A DNA stretch of 64,000 nucleotides from Desulfuromonas versatilis (GTDB taxonomy: Bacteria; Desulfobacterota; Desulfuromonadia; Desulfuromonadales; NIT-T3): assembly GCF_019704135.1 (NCBI RefSeq), contig NZ_AP024355.1, positions 620,001 through 684,000 on the forward strand. Reading direction: 5' to 3'. The notes under the pieces were generated by a model. The model saw only the letters and a list, made by a program, of their open reading frames with translations. It did no database searches and was not told where the DNA came from. Positions 7,631 to 18,295 of this stretch are shown here, piece after piece; position 1 is the first letter of the stretch; every line of letters begins with the position of its first letter. Made by a program: the position numbers and the translations under genes.

Positions 7631-8707
7631 TTGCGCACTTTTTTCAGCAAAATCCGCAATTATGCCTCCCGCCACCGGCTGCGGCTGGCCCTGCTGGGGG
7701 TCGCTGCGGCGGCTTTTATGGTGATCGCCGCCGGTCTGGTCCTGAAATTCAGGTACTGCCTCCCCTGCAGTGACCCGGAAAGGGTCGAGCGCGGCGCCGC
7801 ACTGCTCTGCTGCGACTCCGATTCCGCCAAACGGCGCGGGCTTTCCATGCTCGAGCGGGCCGCCGGCAATGGTCTGCCCCAGGCCCTGGCGCTGCTTGGC
7901 GAACTCTACCTGGAGCCCCCTGAGGGGTACGTTTTGGGCCGCCCGGAGACCCGGGCCTGTCTAGGCGGGCCTCTGCCTGGCAACGGGGACAGGTCTCTCG
8001 CCGGTTTCCGGCGGCTTGCCGGGGTGGGCGACCTGGACGGGCGGACACTCTACAACCTCGGTGTTCTGCTGGAGAAGGGCCTGTTGCGGGAGGATGAACT
8101 GGACGGTAGCGCCGAGGACTATTTCCAGCGCTCCGCCGAGGCCGGGAGCCCCTTCGGCATGTTCGCGGTGGGCCGCGTCTATCACCTGCAGGGGGACTAC
8201 GCCGAGGCGGCCCACTGGTTCGGGGTGGCCTTCGAGAAGGGCGGGCATCCCGAGGCGGCCATCATGCTGGGGGATTACCATCTGCATGGCCGGGGGATGA
8301 AGCGCGACCGTGACCAGGCCATGGCCTGGTACCGCAAGGCTCTCAGGTCTGCGAAGGAATCCGCCGCCAAGGGGCTGGTCGGCAACCTGGAACTGGTGGC
8401 CGGCAAGCGCCTGAACCTGGCGGCTGCAGGTCAGCAGGGGCTGGTCGAGACCAGGCCGATCCGCGTGGAGTACCGCCTGCAGGGGAGCCTCGACGAGTAC
8501 CTGGTTTTCCTCCGGGACGGGGAACAGCCCATCGGGCGCGTGGTACGCCGGGGCGATTCGATACTGGCCAGCTACGCCGGCCCGCCGCAGGCGGGCGAGC
8601 AGCAGGTCGCGAGCATGGTCCAGGGGCTCGATTGGGTTCTGCAGAGTTATGCCGTCGGCCGCTACGGCGGCGAACAGAAATTCCGCTTTTTGCTGGTGGG
8701 GGAATGA
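7631..8707 (+). CDS. Membrane-anchored Sel1/TPR-repeat protein of the cytochrome cluster
   Basis: A 358-residue protein with one N-terminal transmembrane segment (about residues 17-40) and an extracytoplasmic region with several Sel1-like repeats (alanine/glycine-rich helices such as the AEAGSPFGMFAVG and HPEAAIMLGDYHLHGRG segments). The C-terminal ~100 residues are not recognised. A CLPC motif near residue 45 lacks the histidine of a heme site but could form a disulfide. The start codon appears to be TTG 7631, immediately after the stop of the 12-heme gene (one-base gap), with AAAGGGG just upstream. Translational coupling is therefore likely. Sel1 repeats mediate protein-protein contacts. 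A role in assembling or anchoring the neighbouring cytochromes is inference from position only. Confidence 0.75.
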   Translation: MRTFFSKIRNYASRHRLRLALLGVAAAAFMVIAAGLVLKFRYCLPCSDPERVERGAALLCCDSDSAKRRGLSMLERAAGNGLPQALALLGELYLEPPEGYVLGRPETRACLGGPLPGNGDRSLAGFRRLAGVGDLDGRTLYNLGVLLEKGLLREDELDGSAEDYFQRSAEAGSPFGMFAVGRVYHLQGDYAEAAHWFGVAFEKGGHPEAAIMLGDYHLHGRGMKRDRDQAMAWYRKALRSAKESAAKGLVGNLELVAGKRLNLAAAGQQGLVETRPIRVEYRLQGSLDEYLVFLRDGEQPIGRVVRRGDSILASYAGPPQAGEQQVASMVQGLDWVLQSYAVGRYGGEQKFRFLLVGE

Positions 8708-8723
8708 AAATACAGGGGTCGGG

Positions 8724-8812
8724 ATTCAGGTTTCAGGACTCAGATGAAAGACGCTATGCTTTTACTAGAATTTTTTCTGACACCTGACACCTGACACCTG
8801 ACACCTGACACC
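8724..8812. repeat. Heptamer tandem repeats forming a hairpin (TTCAGG / TGACACC)
   Basis: The left part has three heptamers ATTCAGG, TTTCAGG and ACTCAGA (8724-8744). The right part has five perfect TGACACC copies (8778-8812). The right array is nearly complementary to the left (13 of 14 over CCTGACACCTGATT), so a hairpin can form. It lies between the convergent Sel1-repeat gene and the AttH-like gene. TAGAATTTTTT lies inside the loop. Confidence 0.75.
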
Positions 8813-8816
8813 TGAT

Positions 8817-9965
8817 TCACTCTTCCCCATACCCCGTCAGCTCTACGTAGCCTTGGCCGCCGACGGTTCCTTCCACAACCACCGCCCCCTCCCAGTAGCG
8901 CACCGTTGCCTGCAGCTCCTGGTCGCGAAGCATGGGGGTGATCTGCAGCTCAAGGCCCTCCCCAGGCAGGCGCAGCAGCCAGCCCGAAGGATAGCGATAG
9001 CGGGCACCGCTGTGGGGGCTCTGCCAGCTTCCCATCTCATCGATGATGACTTGCTGCGGGCGCAGGCGGCGGTAACTGCCGTCGCCCGCGACCAGGGTGC
9101 CGCTGCTCATGGGATCGCCGCTGCCGTCCTTTTTGCGCAGGCGGTAGTACATCAGCTCCCGGCCGTCGTCGAGCTGCAGGCTGAACCAGTCCCAGCCGGC
9201 CTGTTCGGGGCCCAGAGCGCTGGTGCTCCATTCCCGGTCGAGCCAGCTGTCGCCGGCCACGGCCAGGCTCTCCCCGCCCACCTCGATCCGCCCGACGGTC
9301 GGCATTCGGGTCAGTGAATAGTAGTACGAGGCGTTTCCTTCCTCGGGACTTTTTTGGCTCAGCCCCCTCTCCCCCTGCAGCACCACTGGCTTGGCGCTCT
9401 CCAGATGCAGATCGATGGCGATCCTCTGCTGTGCCGCGCGCAGGCGCATGGGCAGCGCCGTCGAGCCATCGCTCGAGGCTTCCCAGTCTTCGAGCCAGAC
9501 CCGGTAGGGGTCGGTCGTAGCTCCGGCAAGCCCCAGGGCGGCCCGGGCGAAGCGTTCGAAGTGGAAAAAACGCCTGCCGGCCACGTCGGTGAGGGCGAAA
9601 TGAGCCATGTAGAGCTGGTTGGCCGCCCAGCCGGATGCGCGCGGCTGGGGCTCGGGGGTCAGGGCGATGCGGAAGAAGGTGAGCTGGTAGCCGAAGCGAC
9701 GCCCGTCTGCCGCCTGCAGGTTGCCGGTGTAGTACCACCATTCGGTGCGGTATCGGGGATGGGGGCCGTGGTCAGAGGGAAAGGAAAACTCGCGGGGCGT
9801 CAGCGCCCGGGCGTAGCCTTCGGCGGCATCTCCGCCGAGGGCTACGGCCACGTTGAGCCGCTCCCGGTCGGCGGGGGGCGGGGCAGGGTGAAAGGCGCGC
9901 TGGGTCAGCGCGGCGAGCGCCGCCAGGCAGAGGGCGAACAGGATCAGCCAGCTGCGCAGGCTCAT
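8817..9965 (-). CDS. AttH-like / carotenoid 1,2-hydratase-type secreted protein
   Basis: A 382-residue protein with an N-terminal hydrophobic signal or anchor (residues 4-20) and the characteristic EWWYYTGNL motif (about residues 73-81) of the COG5621/AttH (CrtC N-terminal) family. Members have a lipocalin-like fold. The downstream DSWLDREWS and the W-D-W-F-S-L-Q-L segment are also typical. The family includes AttH of the AttEFGH transporter and hydroxyneurosporene synthase-related proteins, but enzymatic activity in this branch is unproven. It starts three bases after the permease stop and is the last gene of a three-gene operon. It probably acts in the periplasm with the ABC transporter. 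Confidence 0.85.
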   Translation of the reverse strand: MSLRSWLILFALCLAALAALTQRAFHPAPPPADRERLNVAVALGGDAAEGYARALTPREFSFPSDHGPHPRYRTEWWYYTGNLQAADGRRFGYQLTFFRIALTPEPQPRASGWAANQLYMAHFALTDVAGRRFFHFERFARAALGLAGATTDPYRVWLEDWEASSDGSTALPMRLRAAQQRIAIDLHLESAKPVVLQGERGLSQKSPEEGNASYYYSLTRMPTVGRIEVGGESLAVAGDSWLDREWSTSALGPEQAGWDWFSLQLDDGRELMYYRLRKKDGSGDPMSSGTLVAGDGSYRRLRPQQVIIDEMGSWQSPHSGARYRYPSGWLLRLPGEGLELQITPMLRDQELQATVRYWEGAVVVEGTVGGQGYVELTGYGEE

Positions 9966-9967
9966 GG

Positions 9968-12504
9968 CTATTCCTCCCGCAGGGCCAGCGCCGGCGCGGT
10001 GCGGGCCATGCGCCAGGCCGGGTAGAGCCCGGCCAGCAGGGCCGCGGCCAGGGCCAGGGCCACCGCCTGCAGCAACACGGCGGGGTCGAGATGAGTCTGC
10101 ATGGTCCAGCCGAAGGAGCGCCGGTTGATGACCAGGATCAGCACCAGGGCCTGGATGACACCCAGCGGCAGGGCCAGCACCCCGGCGACCAGGCCGATCA
10201 GCCCCGTCTCGCCGATCACCAGGCCCCAGAGCTGGCGCGGCGTCAGACCGCCGGCGCGCAGCACCGCCAGTTCGCGGGAGCGCTCGATCTGCATGGCCAT
10301 CAGCGCGTTGAGAATGCCGACGAAGGCCACCAGCACCGCCAGCGTCCGCAGCACGGCGGTGACCGCGAAGGTGCGGTCGAAGGTGGCCAGCGAGGCCTCG
10401 CGCAGGCCGCGGTTGGAGTAGACCACCACCTGCTGCAGGTCGGCGGAAGCCGCCCGCAGCCGCCCGACCAGCTGTTCGGCATCGGTGCCGGGCGCCAGGT
10501 AGATGCCCAGGGCGTCGACCCCGCGGTCGTCCCAGTACTTTTCATAAAGCCGGCGGCTCATGGTGATCCGCCCCTGGTCCGAGCCGTAGTCGGTAAAAAC
10601 CCCGGCGATTGCGAATTCCCGCTCCCCGCGGTCGGTGGGCAGCCGCAGCCGGTCGCCGCGGCGCAGGCCCCGGTGATAGGCGAAGGGCTCGGAGACGATG
10701 ACCGCGTCCTGGTGCTGGAAGGCTTGGTAGATCGCCTCGCGGTCCCCTTCGGCAAACCAGTACCCGGCAAAACTCTCCGCGGGGATTTCGGCGCTGAACA
10801 GCTCGCTGAAGCCCTGCTCGGTCTCCAGGTTGAGGTGGCGGGCCCGGGTGAGGCGTTCGATGCCGGGCAGCTCGGCGACCCGCGCGATGAGTTCGGGGTT
10901 CAGCGGGGTGCGCCCCGGGCCGAAGCTGGCGCTGGCGGTGGTGAGGTAGATGTCGGCCCGCAGGTAGCTCTGCAGCCACTGCTCGACGGTGACGCGGAAG
11001 CTGCCGATCATGATCCCCACCCCGACGGTGGCGGCAACGGCGATGACCAGGGCGGCGCTGGCCACTCCGGTGCGGCTCAGCCCGGCGACCAGGTTGCGGG
11101 CGGCCATCTTGCCCAGCACGCCGAAGGTGCGTTTCAGCAGCGGCTGGGCCAGGCGCAGCAGGCCCGCGGCGGCCGCGGGGGTGAGCAGGGCATAGCCGGT
11201 AATGGCGGTAAACAGCAGCAGAAAGCTGCCGGGAACGCTTTTGCTGGGTACGGCCATCCCCAGCAGACCGGCGGCGAGCAGGGTCGCTCCCAGCGCAAGG
11301 GCCCAGGGGAGCAGGCGGCGCCGGCGGCTCTCCAGCACCGAGCGCGAGAGCACGTTGCGTGGCGGGGCGCCGGCCGCCTCGATGGCCGGGGCGAGGGCCG
11401 CCGCCGCGGTGGCGCCCAGGCCGAGCAGCAGCCCCTTGCCCAGCGAGGCCGCCGAAAAGCTCAGCTGGCGCACGCTGACCACGAAATAGAGGTCGTTGAT
11501 GGTGCGGGTGACCAGGGCGAGCAGGCCCTCGGCGAGCAGGGTTCCGAGCAGCAGGCCGAGCAGGGTGCCGACCATCCCCACGGCCAGCGCCTCGGCCAGG
11601 ACCAGGGCGAAGATCTCGCGGCGGGTCACCCCCAGGGTGCGCAGGGCCCCGAGCAGGGGGCGGCGCTGCAGCACCGAAAAGGTCATGGTGTTGTAGATGA
11701 GGAACATCCCCACCACCAGCGCCAGCAGGCTGAGGGCGGTGAGGTTGAGCTGGAAGGCGCGGGTCATCTGCGCCATGATTTCGCCCCGGGTGCCGGCGGG
11801 GATGATCCGCGTGCCGGCGGGGAGCAGGGACTGGAGCCGGTCCCGGGCCGCGAGGCCTGTCTCCCCTTCGGGCAAGATCAGGTCGATGCGCGAGATCCGC
11901 CCGTGCATGGCCAACAGCTCCTGGGCCGTGGCGATGTCGGTGACCAGCAGCTGGTCGAGGCCCCGGGCCGCGACTTGGCTTCGCGGCTGCAGCAGCCCCA
12001 CCAGGGTCAGGCGGCGCAGCTCTCCGCCGATTTCCAACTCGAAACTATCGTTCGTCTGCAGGGCCAGGGACGCGGCCGTCTGCGGGCTCATCAGGCAGGC
12101 GCCGGGCTCGGTCAGCAGGCGGCCGAGCTGCGTGCCGTCACCGGCTCTCGGCGAGTAGTTGCGAAACGGGCCTTCGGCCAAGGGATCGACACCGAGGATC
12201 TGCAGCGTGGTGCCGGGGCGGGCGGGAAACGCGGCAAACCCCTCTATGACCGGGGCCGCAGGGCGCCAGCCGGCCAGGCGCAGCTGCCGGTAGAGGGTTT
12301 CGTCCACGCCTCCGGAGCCGCCGACCAGCTGGTGGGTGGCGCTGCCGGAGAGGGTCTCGGCGGATTGGCGGAAGGCCCGTTCGGCGCTGCTGTTGGCCAG
12401 GTCGATGGCAATGACAACGGCCACCCCGAGGGCGACGCCGACCACCGCGAAGACGATCTGCAGGGGATGGCGCAGCAGGTAGCGCCAGCCGGCGAGCCAG
12501 AGGA

Positions 12505-12508
<4 letters not shown>
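9968..12508 (-). CDS. FtsX-like ABC transporter permease (AttF/AttG-type)
   Basis: An 846-residue inner-membrane permease with an N-terminal membrane helix followed by a MacB-like periplasmic domain, a first FtsX helix bundle (about residues 250-380), a second periplasmic domain and a C-terminal FtsX bundle (about 720-846). This is the duplicated layout of large MacB/YbbP/AttFG-type permeases. ATG 12508 overlaps the stop of the ATPase gene (ATGA), implying coupled translation. With the ATPase upstream and the AttH-like protein downstream, the likely role is export or extraction of an envelope lipid or lipoprotein. The substrate is unknown. Confidence 0.9.
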
Positions 12509-13224
<716 letters not shown>

Positions 13225-13340
13225 GCGATGGTCTTGCCTCCCCCGGTGGGCTGGCAGGAATCGGGAAATTGCTTTAATCATTCTACCGGGTAATTGCAGT
13301 TTGCGCACAGGTGGCAAGGCCGCATAGCCCCAAAAAGAAA

Positions 13341-13362
13341 GGCGGGCTCTTGCGAGCCCGCC
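13341..13362 (-). terminator. Rho-independent terminator of the lipoprotein cytochrome gene
   Basis: A perfect 9-bp stem (GGCGGGCTC / GAGCCCGCC) with a 4-nt loop. Read on the minus strand it is followed by TTTCTTTTTGGGG. It lies 28 nt after the stop of the 925-aa cytochrome. Confidence 0.85.
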
Positions 13363-13390
13363 TTCGGCGTTACTGGTTGGTTGTGGAAGC

Positions 13391-16168
13391 TTACCAGCGC
13401 TCGGAGCCGTGGCAAGCGGGGGCGCAGCTGGTCCCGTTGTAGTTGAGCGAGTTGTTCAGGGTGTTGCGCGCCGGTCCCTCCATGCTGCTGGTGCCCAGGT
13501 TGGTGAAGTGGTTGGTCGCCAGCTTGCTGGTATCGTGGCAAGTGGTGCAGGAGTACCTGCTGTGCTTGCTGTGGTCGCCGGAGTTCTGGCTGTTGTACTG
13601 GCTGGTGCCCCGGGTATGGCATTTGGCGCAGTCGGTATTGACGGCGATGGTTCCGGTGTACCAATCTGGGGTTTTCTGCCCGCCGTGGCAGCTGATGTTG
13701 GAGCAGGTGCCGTCGCCGTTATCGGTGGCCGCGCCGCTCTTGGCGCTCCAGGTCGAGGCGAAGGCCAGGTCGACCGTGCCGTTGTGGCCGGCGCTCTGGT
13801 GGCAAACCGCACAGTTGGTGCCGATGCTGGGCAGCGCGGTGTGGGCGGCGTGGGCACCGGCGTTGCTGCCGCTGGGGGGCTGCCCATGGCAGGCGGTGCA
13901 GTTGCTGTAGTCGGGTCCCGGAGCTGCCGGGGCCGGGAAGGTATCGACGTAATCGGCCAGGGCGTTCAGCTCGGCGCTGCCCAGGGCAATCCCCTGGTGC
14001 CCGGCCTGGATCTTGTTGAAGACCGTGTCGCCGATGCCGGCCAGTTCCGGGCCGCCGGCGGTGTCGTGGGTGCCGAGCTTGTGGCAGGCCGCGCAGCTGT
14101 TGTCATAGACGCTCTGGCCGCTGACCGGAGTCGGGGTCGGGGTGGGCGCGGGGGCCGGAGCGGGAGCCGCAATGGTGTCGACGTAATCGGCAAGGGCATT
14201 CAGCTCGGCGCTGCTCAGGGCAATCCCCTGGTGCCCGGCCTGGATCTTGTTGAAGACCGCGTTGCCGAGGCCGGCCAGTTCCGGGCCGCCGGCGGTGTCG
14301 TGGGCGCCGAGCTTGTGGCAGGCGGCGCAGCTGTTGTCATAGACGCTCTGGCCGCTGACCGGAGTCGGGGTCGGCGTGGGAGCAGGGGCCGGCGCGGGAG
14401 CCGAAACGGTGTCGACATAATCGGCCAGGGCATCGAGTTCAGCGGTGCTCAAGCTGACCCCCTGGTGGCCGCCCTGGATCTTGCTGATGACAGTGTTGCC
14501 GAGGGCAGCCAGGTCGGGACCGCCGGTGGTATCCACCGCCCCGAGTTTGTGGCAGCCCGAGCAGCGGCTGGTGTAGAGCGCCTGGCCGTCAACGGGAGCC
14601 GGCGCGGGCGCCGGAAGGGCGGGCAGCACGTCGGCGATGGCCTGCACCTGTGCACCGGAGAGGGTCAGGAAGCCCATGCTGCCCAGGTTGCCGTCGATCG
14701 CGGCCTGGATGCCGGCGGCGGTGCGGTTCTGGATGTTGGAGTTGGCCAGACTGCCGTGACAGTTCGCGCAGTTGCTGCCGTACAGGGCGGTTCCGTCGAC
14801 GGGAGTCGGCTCGGGAGTCGGGGTCGGCGCGGGAGCCGCGGCGCTGTCAACATGGTCGGCGATCGCCTGGATCTGCTCGGCGGTGAAGATCTTGCCCTGG
14901 TGCCCGGCGGCCCCGGCGCTGTACTTCGCTTTGACCTTGGTGCCGTCGTTGCTGAGATCCCAGAACGTGCCGTCGCCGCTCAGGTTGTGGCAACTGGCGC
15001 ACTGATTGGTGTAGAGAGCCTGGCCATCGACGGGAACCGGGGTCGGTTCGGGGGTCGGGGCCGGAGTCGGCTCGGGAGCCGGGGCCGGAGTGCCTCCGTC
15101 AACCCAGGACGCCAGGGCGGCAAGTTCCTCGGCGCTGAGCGCCTTGCCCATGTGTCCCCCCTGGATGGTGGCGGGGATCAGATCGCCCTTGCCTGCCAGG
15201 TCGAGGTTGCCCCTGGTGTCATGGCTGCCCATGCGGTGGCAGCCGGCGCACTGGGCGTCGTAAATTGCCGCACCGTCCAGCGCCGGGGCCGGAGCGGGAG
15301 GATTCTGCTGGGCGTTCTGGATGGCCTGCTGGACCGCATCGCGGATCTTCTGCTGCAGGGTCTGGCTGCCCTGGCCCGGCTCCTTGATCAGGCCGGCGAT
15401 GGTGTTGTTGATTTCCACCGCCTTGCTCACCATGTTGGCCAGCGAGCCGTAGGCGCTCTGGATGTTCTGGGGGTTGAGGCAGTCGCGCATCGACTGGACC
15501 AGGGTCCCGACCATTTCGCTGTTGCCGCTGATCTCGTTCTGCAGTTCAGCGTTGAAATCGAAGCTGGCATTACCTTCGCCGGATTTTTTCACCTTCTCGA
15601 TCAGGGTGTTGACGGCCATGTTGGCCTGCAGCAGCTTCAGCTGGGCATCGCTGACCTGGTCACCGGAAACCCCTTCCAGGCGGCCCATGGGATTATCGTC
15701 CAGGTCCGCCTCGGTCAGCCCCTCAAGCCCGGCGGCTTGCAGGACTGCCAGCACCTGGGCGGGCTCGACACCCGAAGCCACCAGGGTGGTCAGGGGGGAG
15801 ACGACCACGTTGCTGTCGCCCTCCTGGAATTTTCTCTTCAGCATCCCCTGGTAGGCGTTGCCGTCATGGTAGCCCGGCTGGTTGACGCTGAGCTGGATGA
15901 TGGAGCCGGGGGTCATGTCCTTGGGAAACTTGAAACGGCCGGTGGCGTCGCTCGGATAGGAGGCGGCCTGGAGGATCTCGCCGCCCTGGCCGATCTCCTG
16001 GAATACCGCTCCCTGAATGTAGGGGTCGACGGCCACACCGAAGGCCGCTCCGGTGGTGGCGTCCGTGCCGGAGGAACTGGAGCCTCCGCCGCCGCAGGCG
16101 GCCAGGAAGCTCAACGAAAGCAGGGTGGCAAGCAGGATTATCAGTCTGGTTGCTTTCAAGGTCTTCAT
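13391..16168 (-). CDS. Lipoprotein multiheme/multidomain cytochrome c, 12 candidate heme sites
   Basis: A 925-residue exported lipoprotein. The signal peptide ends in LAAC (lipid-modified Cys25), followed by a GGGGSSSSG spacer. Residues ~40-330 form a non-heme region whose start resembles the N-terminus of the 828-aa lipoprotein at 32772. Six monoheme cytochrome c modules (CAGCH, CASCH, CANCH, CSGCH, CAACH, CAACH) follow, separated by proline/alanine/threonine linkers. The C-terminal ~170 residues hold CTACH, CAVCH, CX4CH (CSNISCH), CAKCH, CTTCH and CX3CH (CAPACH), resembling the Geobacter CxxxxCH...CXXCH outer-membrane cytochrome domain. Twelve hemes are possible if the two unusual spacings are used. 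Probably outer-membrane anchored. It is transcribed alone and ends at a strong terminator. Respiratory electron transfer is inferred. Confidence 0.92.
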   Translation of the reverse strand: MKTLKATRLIILLATLLSLSFLAACGGGGSSSSGTDATTGAAFGVAVDPYIQGAVFQEIGQGGEILQAASYPSDATGRFKFPKDMTPGSIIQLSVNQPGYHDGNAYQGMLKRKFQEGDSNVVVSPLTTLVASGVEPAQVLAVLQAAGLEGLTEADLDDNPMGRLEGVSGDQVSDAQLKLLQANMAVNTLIEKVKKSGEGNASFDFNAELQNEISGNSEMVGTLVQSMRDCLNPQNIQSAYGSLANMVSKAVEINNTIAGLIKEPGQGSQTLQQKIRDAVQQAIQNAQQNPPAPAPALDGAAIYDAQCAGCHRMGSHDTRGNLDLAGKGDLIPATIQGGHMGKALSAEELAALASWVDGGTPAPAPEPTPAPTPEPTPVPVDGQALYTNQCASCHNLSGDGTFWDLSNDGTKVKAKYSAGAAGHQGKIFTAEQIQAIADHVDSAAAPAPTPTPEPTPVDGTALYGSNCANCHGSLANSNIQNRTAAGIQAAIDGNLGSMGFLTLSGAQVQAIADVLPALPAPAPAPVDGQALYTSRCSGCHKLGAVDTTGGPDLAALGNTVISKIQGGHQGVSLSTAELDALADYVDTVSAPAPAPAPTPTPTPVSGQSVYDNSCAACHKLGAHDTAGGPELAGLGNAVFNKIQAGHQGIALSSAELNALADYVDTIAAPAPAPAPTPTPTPVSGQSVYDNSCAACHKLGTHDTAGGPELAGIGDTVFNKIQAGHQGIALGSAELNALADYVDTFPAPAAPGPDYSNCTACHGQPPSGSNAGAHAAHTALPSIGTNCAVCHQSAGHNGTVDLAFASTWSAKSGAATDNGDGTCSNISCHGGQKTPDWYTGTIAVNTDCAKCHTRGTSQYNSQNSGDHSKHSRYSCTTCHDTSKLATNHFTNLGTSSMEGPARNTLNNSLNYNGTSCAPACHGSERW
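13940..14641 (-). repeat. Tandem 234-nt coding repeat (monoheme module plus linker)
   Basis: Three consecutive 78-codon units start at 13940, 14174 and 14408. The first two are nearly identical at DNA level across heme site, module and linker. The third is clearly related but diverged. This indicates recent duplication within the lipoprotein cytochrome gene. Confidence 0.85.
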
Positions 16169-16856
16169 CCTTTCTTGGTTCGTGCCCGGAGCCGCAGAAG
16201 CGGGTCCCGGGCCTTCGACATTTGGGGTGGTGCTTCGTTTATCAGTTAGTGGGTTGTCTGCCGCTTTGGCGATTTGACCGAATAAATTGCAACGGTTGAG
16301 CCGAACTTTAAAACGGTTGCAGGGAAGCCAAAAAGTACTATTGATTTCGTGTATTTATCTGTTGCTATGGGCGCTGGAGAAAGCTTTGCTTTTTTCAAGT
16401 GTGCCGCCATTTGCCCAGAGTTATGTGCTTCATTTGGCACAGCGCGGGGTGCACTGCTCCGTCTCGAACCCGCTTATCCCGGTCCGCAGGAAGAAACCGC
16501 TGCTGATCCTGGGACGCGATTCAGGCTTAGCAAAGGCTGTGCCGTTGTTGTAACCAGCCGAAAACGCCAGACTTTTTGTGTAAACCTAAACGATGGTAGG
16601 GGGCGGGGGGTGAATTCGCGAAGGGATTGTGTCAGGATTTGGCGACGAAGGGACGCTGCGCTTGGAAAAGGGCCTGGATTTCAGCCGGATCTGGCTCTGT
16701 CGCTATTTTAATACACAAAGCCGGTTGCCAGGGTGCGGAACGGGGGTCGGGAGGGGCGAAGGGCCTTTAACCCAGCAATGGCCAGGGTTTGATGAGCATT
16801 CCGGCGCATCAGTCCAGCTGCGTCGTGGATTTGCGACAAGATGCCCGCCTTGCCCA
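16169..16856. other. Intergenic region without a recognisable gene (688 nt)
   Basis: This stretch lies upstream of the lipoprotein cytochrome (minus strand) and downstream of the diguanylate cyclase. It is AT-richer near 16260-16440 than the surrounding genes, consistent with a promoter and leader for the cytochrome. Short open frames here have no family resemblance or ribosome sites. I searched by eye for a GEMM/c-di-GMP riboswitch core, which is common upstream of cytochromes in related bacteria, and found none. Confidence 0.6.
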
Positions 16857-18098
16857 TCAACCGGGAACTGCCCCGCAGACCCGGTCCCGCCCGGAATTCT
16901 TGGCCTGATAGAGGCCCTCGTCCGCGCGGCGGAGGGCCTCGGTGAGGTCGGGTTCTTCGGGCAAAATGGTGGCAAAGCCAAGACTGATGGTCACCTGCAG
17001 GTTTTGCCCCTCGGCGGTGAAAGGGCTCTGGCCGACCACCTGGCGCAGGCGTTCAGCCACCCCCCGGGAACCATCCAGGGTGGTTCCAGGCAGCAGGGCG
17101 AGAAATTCTTCGCCGCCATAGCGGCCAAAGATGTCGTATGGGCGGAGAGTCAGCTTGATGCGATGGGTGAGCTCCCGCAGCACCTGGTCGCCAGCCAGGT
17201 GGCCGTAGCTATCGTTGATTTTCTTGAAATGGTCGATGTCGAGCATGATCAGCCCCATGGAGGGTGCCGCAAGCTTTTCGCAGGCACGCTGCAGGCGGGA
17301 GATCTCTTCACGGGCCCTGGAGAGTATTTCTCCCCGGTTGTAGGCCCCGGTCAGGGGGTCGGTGGTCGCCATGCGCTGGAGTGCCTGCTGGGCTTCCTCG
17401 AGTTGCCGGGTTCCCTTGCGCACCACCAGAAAAGAAGCGGCGAACACTGCCAGCAGGATCAGGGTCAGGATGCCGATTGAGGCGCGCACGCCGCTGCCGA
17501 TTTCCTGACGAAAGCGGGTGACGTCGAGGTAGAGCTCGAAGCTGCCGAGAATGGCCCCCTGGGCACTGCGGATCGGGACGTAGCATTCCACCACGTCGAC
17601 GTCGAATTTCTTCTCCTCGGCCAGATCGAGTACCGCATCCTTGGTTTCGAACTTGGAATCGTTGTTACCCGCAAGGGCGTTTTCCAGGCGCCTGTTCCCC
17701 TCGTCGACCCGGCCGATGAGCGCGGGGTCGGTGCAGTGAACGATCTTGTGCTCCAGGTCGTAGATCTTGATCTTGACGATGTCGAAGGGGCGCAGGAAGG
17801 TGCGCAGCTGCCGATCCAGTTCGGCACGGTTGTTGGCGTCGATGACCAGTTCTTCTTTGCCCCCCTGGTCGGCGCGCAGGATCAGTTGGCCCAGGTGAAC
17901 CAGGATCAACTCGCTGATGTCGACCGCGTCCCCTTCCGCCTCGGAAATGAGGTGGGCCGTGTAAACCTGCTGGATCCCGAAGGTGGCCCCGGCAATGATG
18001 AAGGCGATGGAGAGCGACGCCACCAGGATCATCAGGCGAAGCAAGCTGCGGGGGTTGGTGCCCTGGGGTTGGGTATTTCCGGGGGAGGCGCGAAGCAT
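16857..18098 (-). CDS. Membrane diguanylate cyclase with periplasmic sensor region
   Basis: A 413-residue protein: transmembrane helix near residues 20-42, a ~150-residue extracytoplasmic sensor region, a second helix near residues 210-230, then a GGDEF domain with intact active-site motif GGEEF and the preceding DPLTGAYNR and DIDHFKKINDSYGH motifs. It should make c-di-GMP from GTP at the inner membrane. The start ATG 18098 has AGGG seven bases upstream. A GTG start at 18125 adding nine residues is possible. No inhibitory RxxD motif was identified with confidence. The gene stands alone, without a partner phosphodiesterase nearby. Confidence 0.9.
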   Translation of the reverse strand: MLRASPGNTQPQGTNPRSLLRLMILVASLSIAFIIAGATFGIQQVYTAHLISEAEGDAVDISELILVHLGQLILRADQGGKEELVIDANNRAELDRQLRTFLRPFDIVKIKIYDLEHKIVHCTDPALIGRVDEGNRRLENALAGNNDSKFETKDAVLDLAEEKKFDVDVVECYVPIRSAQGAILGSFELYLDVTRFRQEIGSGVRASIGILTLILLAVFAASFLVVRKGTRQLEEAQQALQRMATTDPLTGAYNRGEILSRAREEISRLQRACEKLAAPSMGLIMLDIDHFKKINDSYGHLAGDQVLRELTHRIKLTLRPYDIFGRYGGEEFLALLPGTTLDGSRGVAERLRQVVGQSPFTAEGQNLQVTISLGFATILPEEPDLTEALRRADEGLYQAKNSGRDRVCGAVPG

Positions 18099-18295
18099 GG
18101 CAATTCCCTGGTGAGGAGGGGACACGGAGGAGCCTTCCGGTGGCGGCTACGGTGCCGGGCGAGGCGCCTGGCGGGTGTGGACCCCCCCCGCCAGGCTAGG
18201 GAATTTGCAAGGAAAATGCCATTTCGGTATACCTCCAGGCCGGGGCTTCTCCCCTGCCTGGAGGTTTGCAGCTTCGCCTGTAAGGCTTCGAAGAT

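Noticed and set aside
8724-8812. Possible CRISPR array in the TGACACC repeat
   Set aside because: The repeat unit is only 7 nt and contiguous without spacers; no cas genes are nearby.
13409-16249. 946-residue plus-strand frame opposite the lipoprotein cytochrome
   Set aside because: Antisense to a protein with signal peptide, lipobox and heme motifs; its glycine/valine-rich repeats merely mirror the cytochrome's repeats.
16169-16856. c-di-GMP (GEMM) riboswitch upstream of the lipoprotein cytochrome
   Set aside because: Expected because diguanylate cyclases and cytochromes are neighbours, but the conserved core sequences were not found on either strand by eye.
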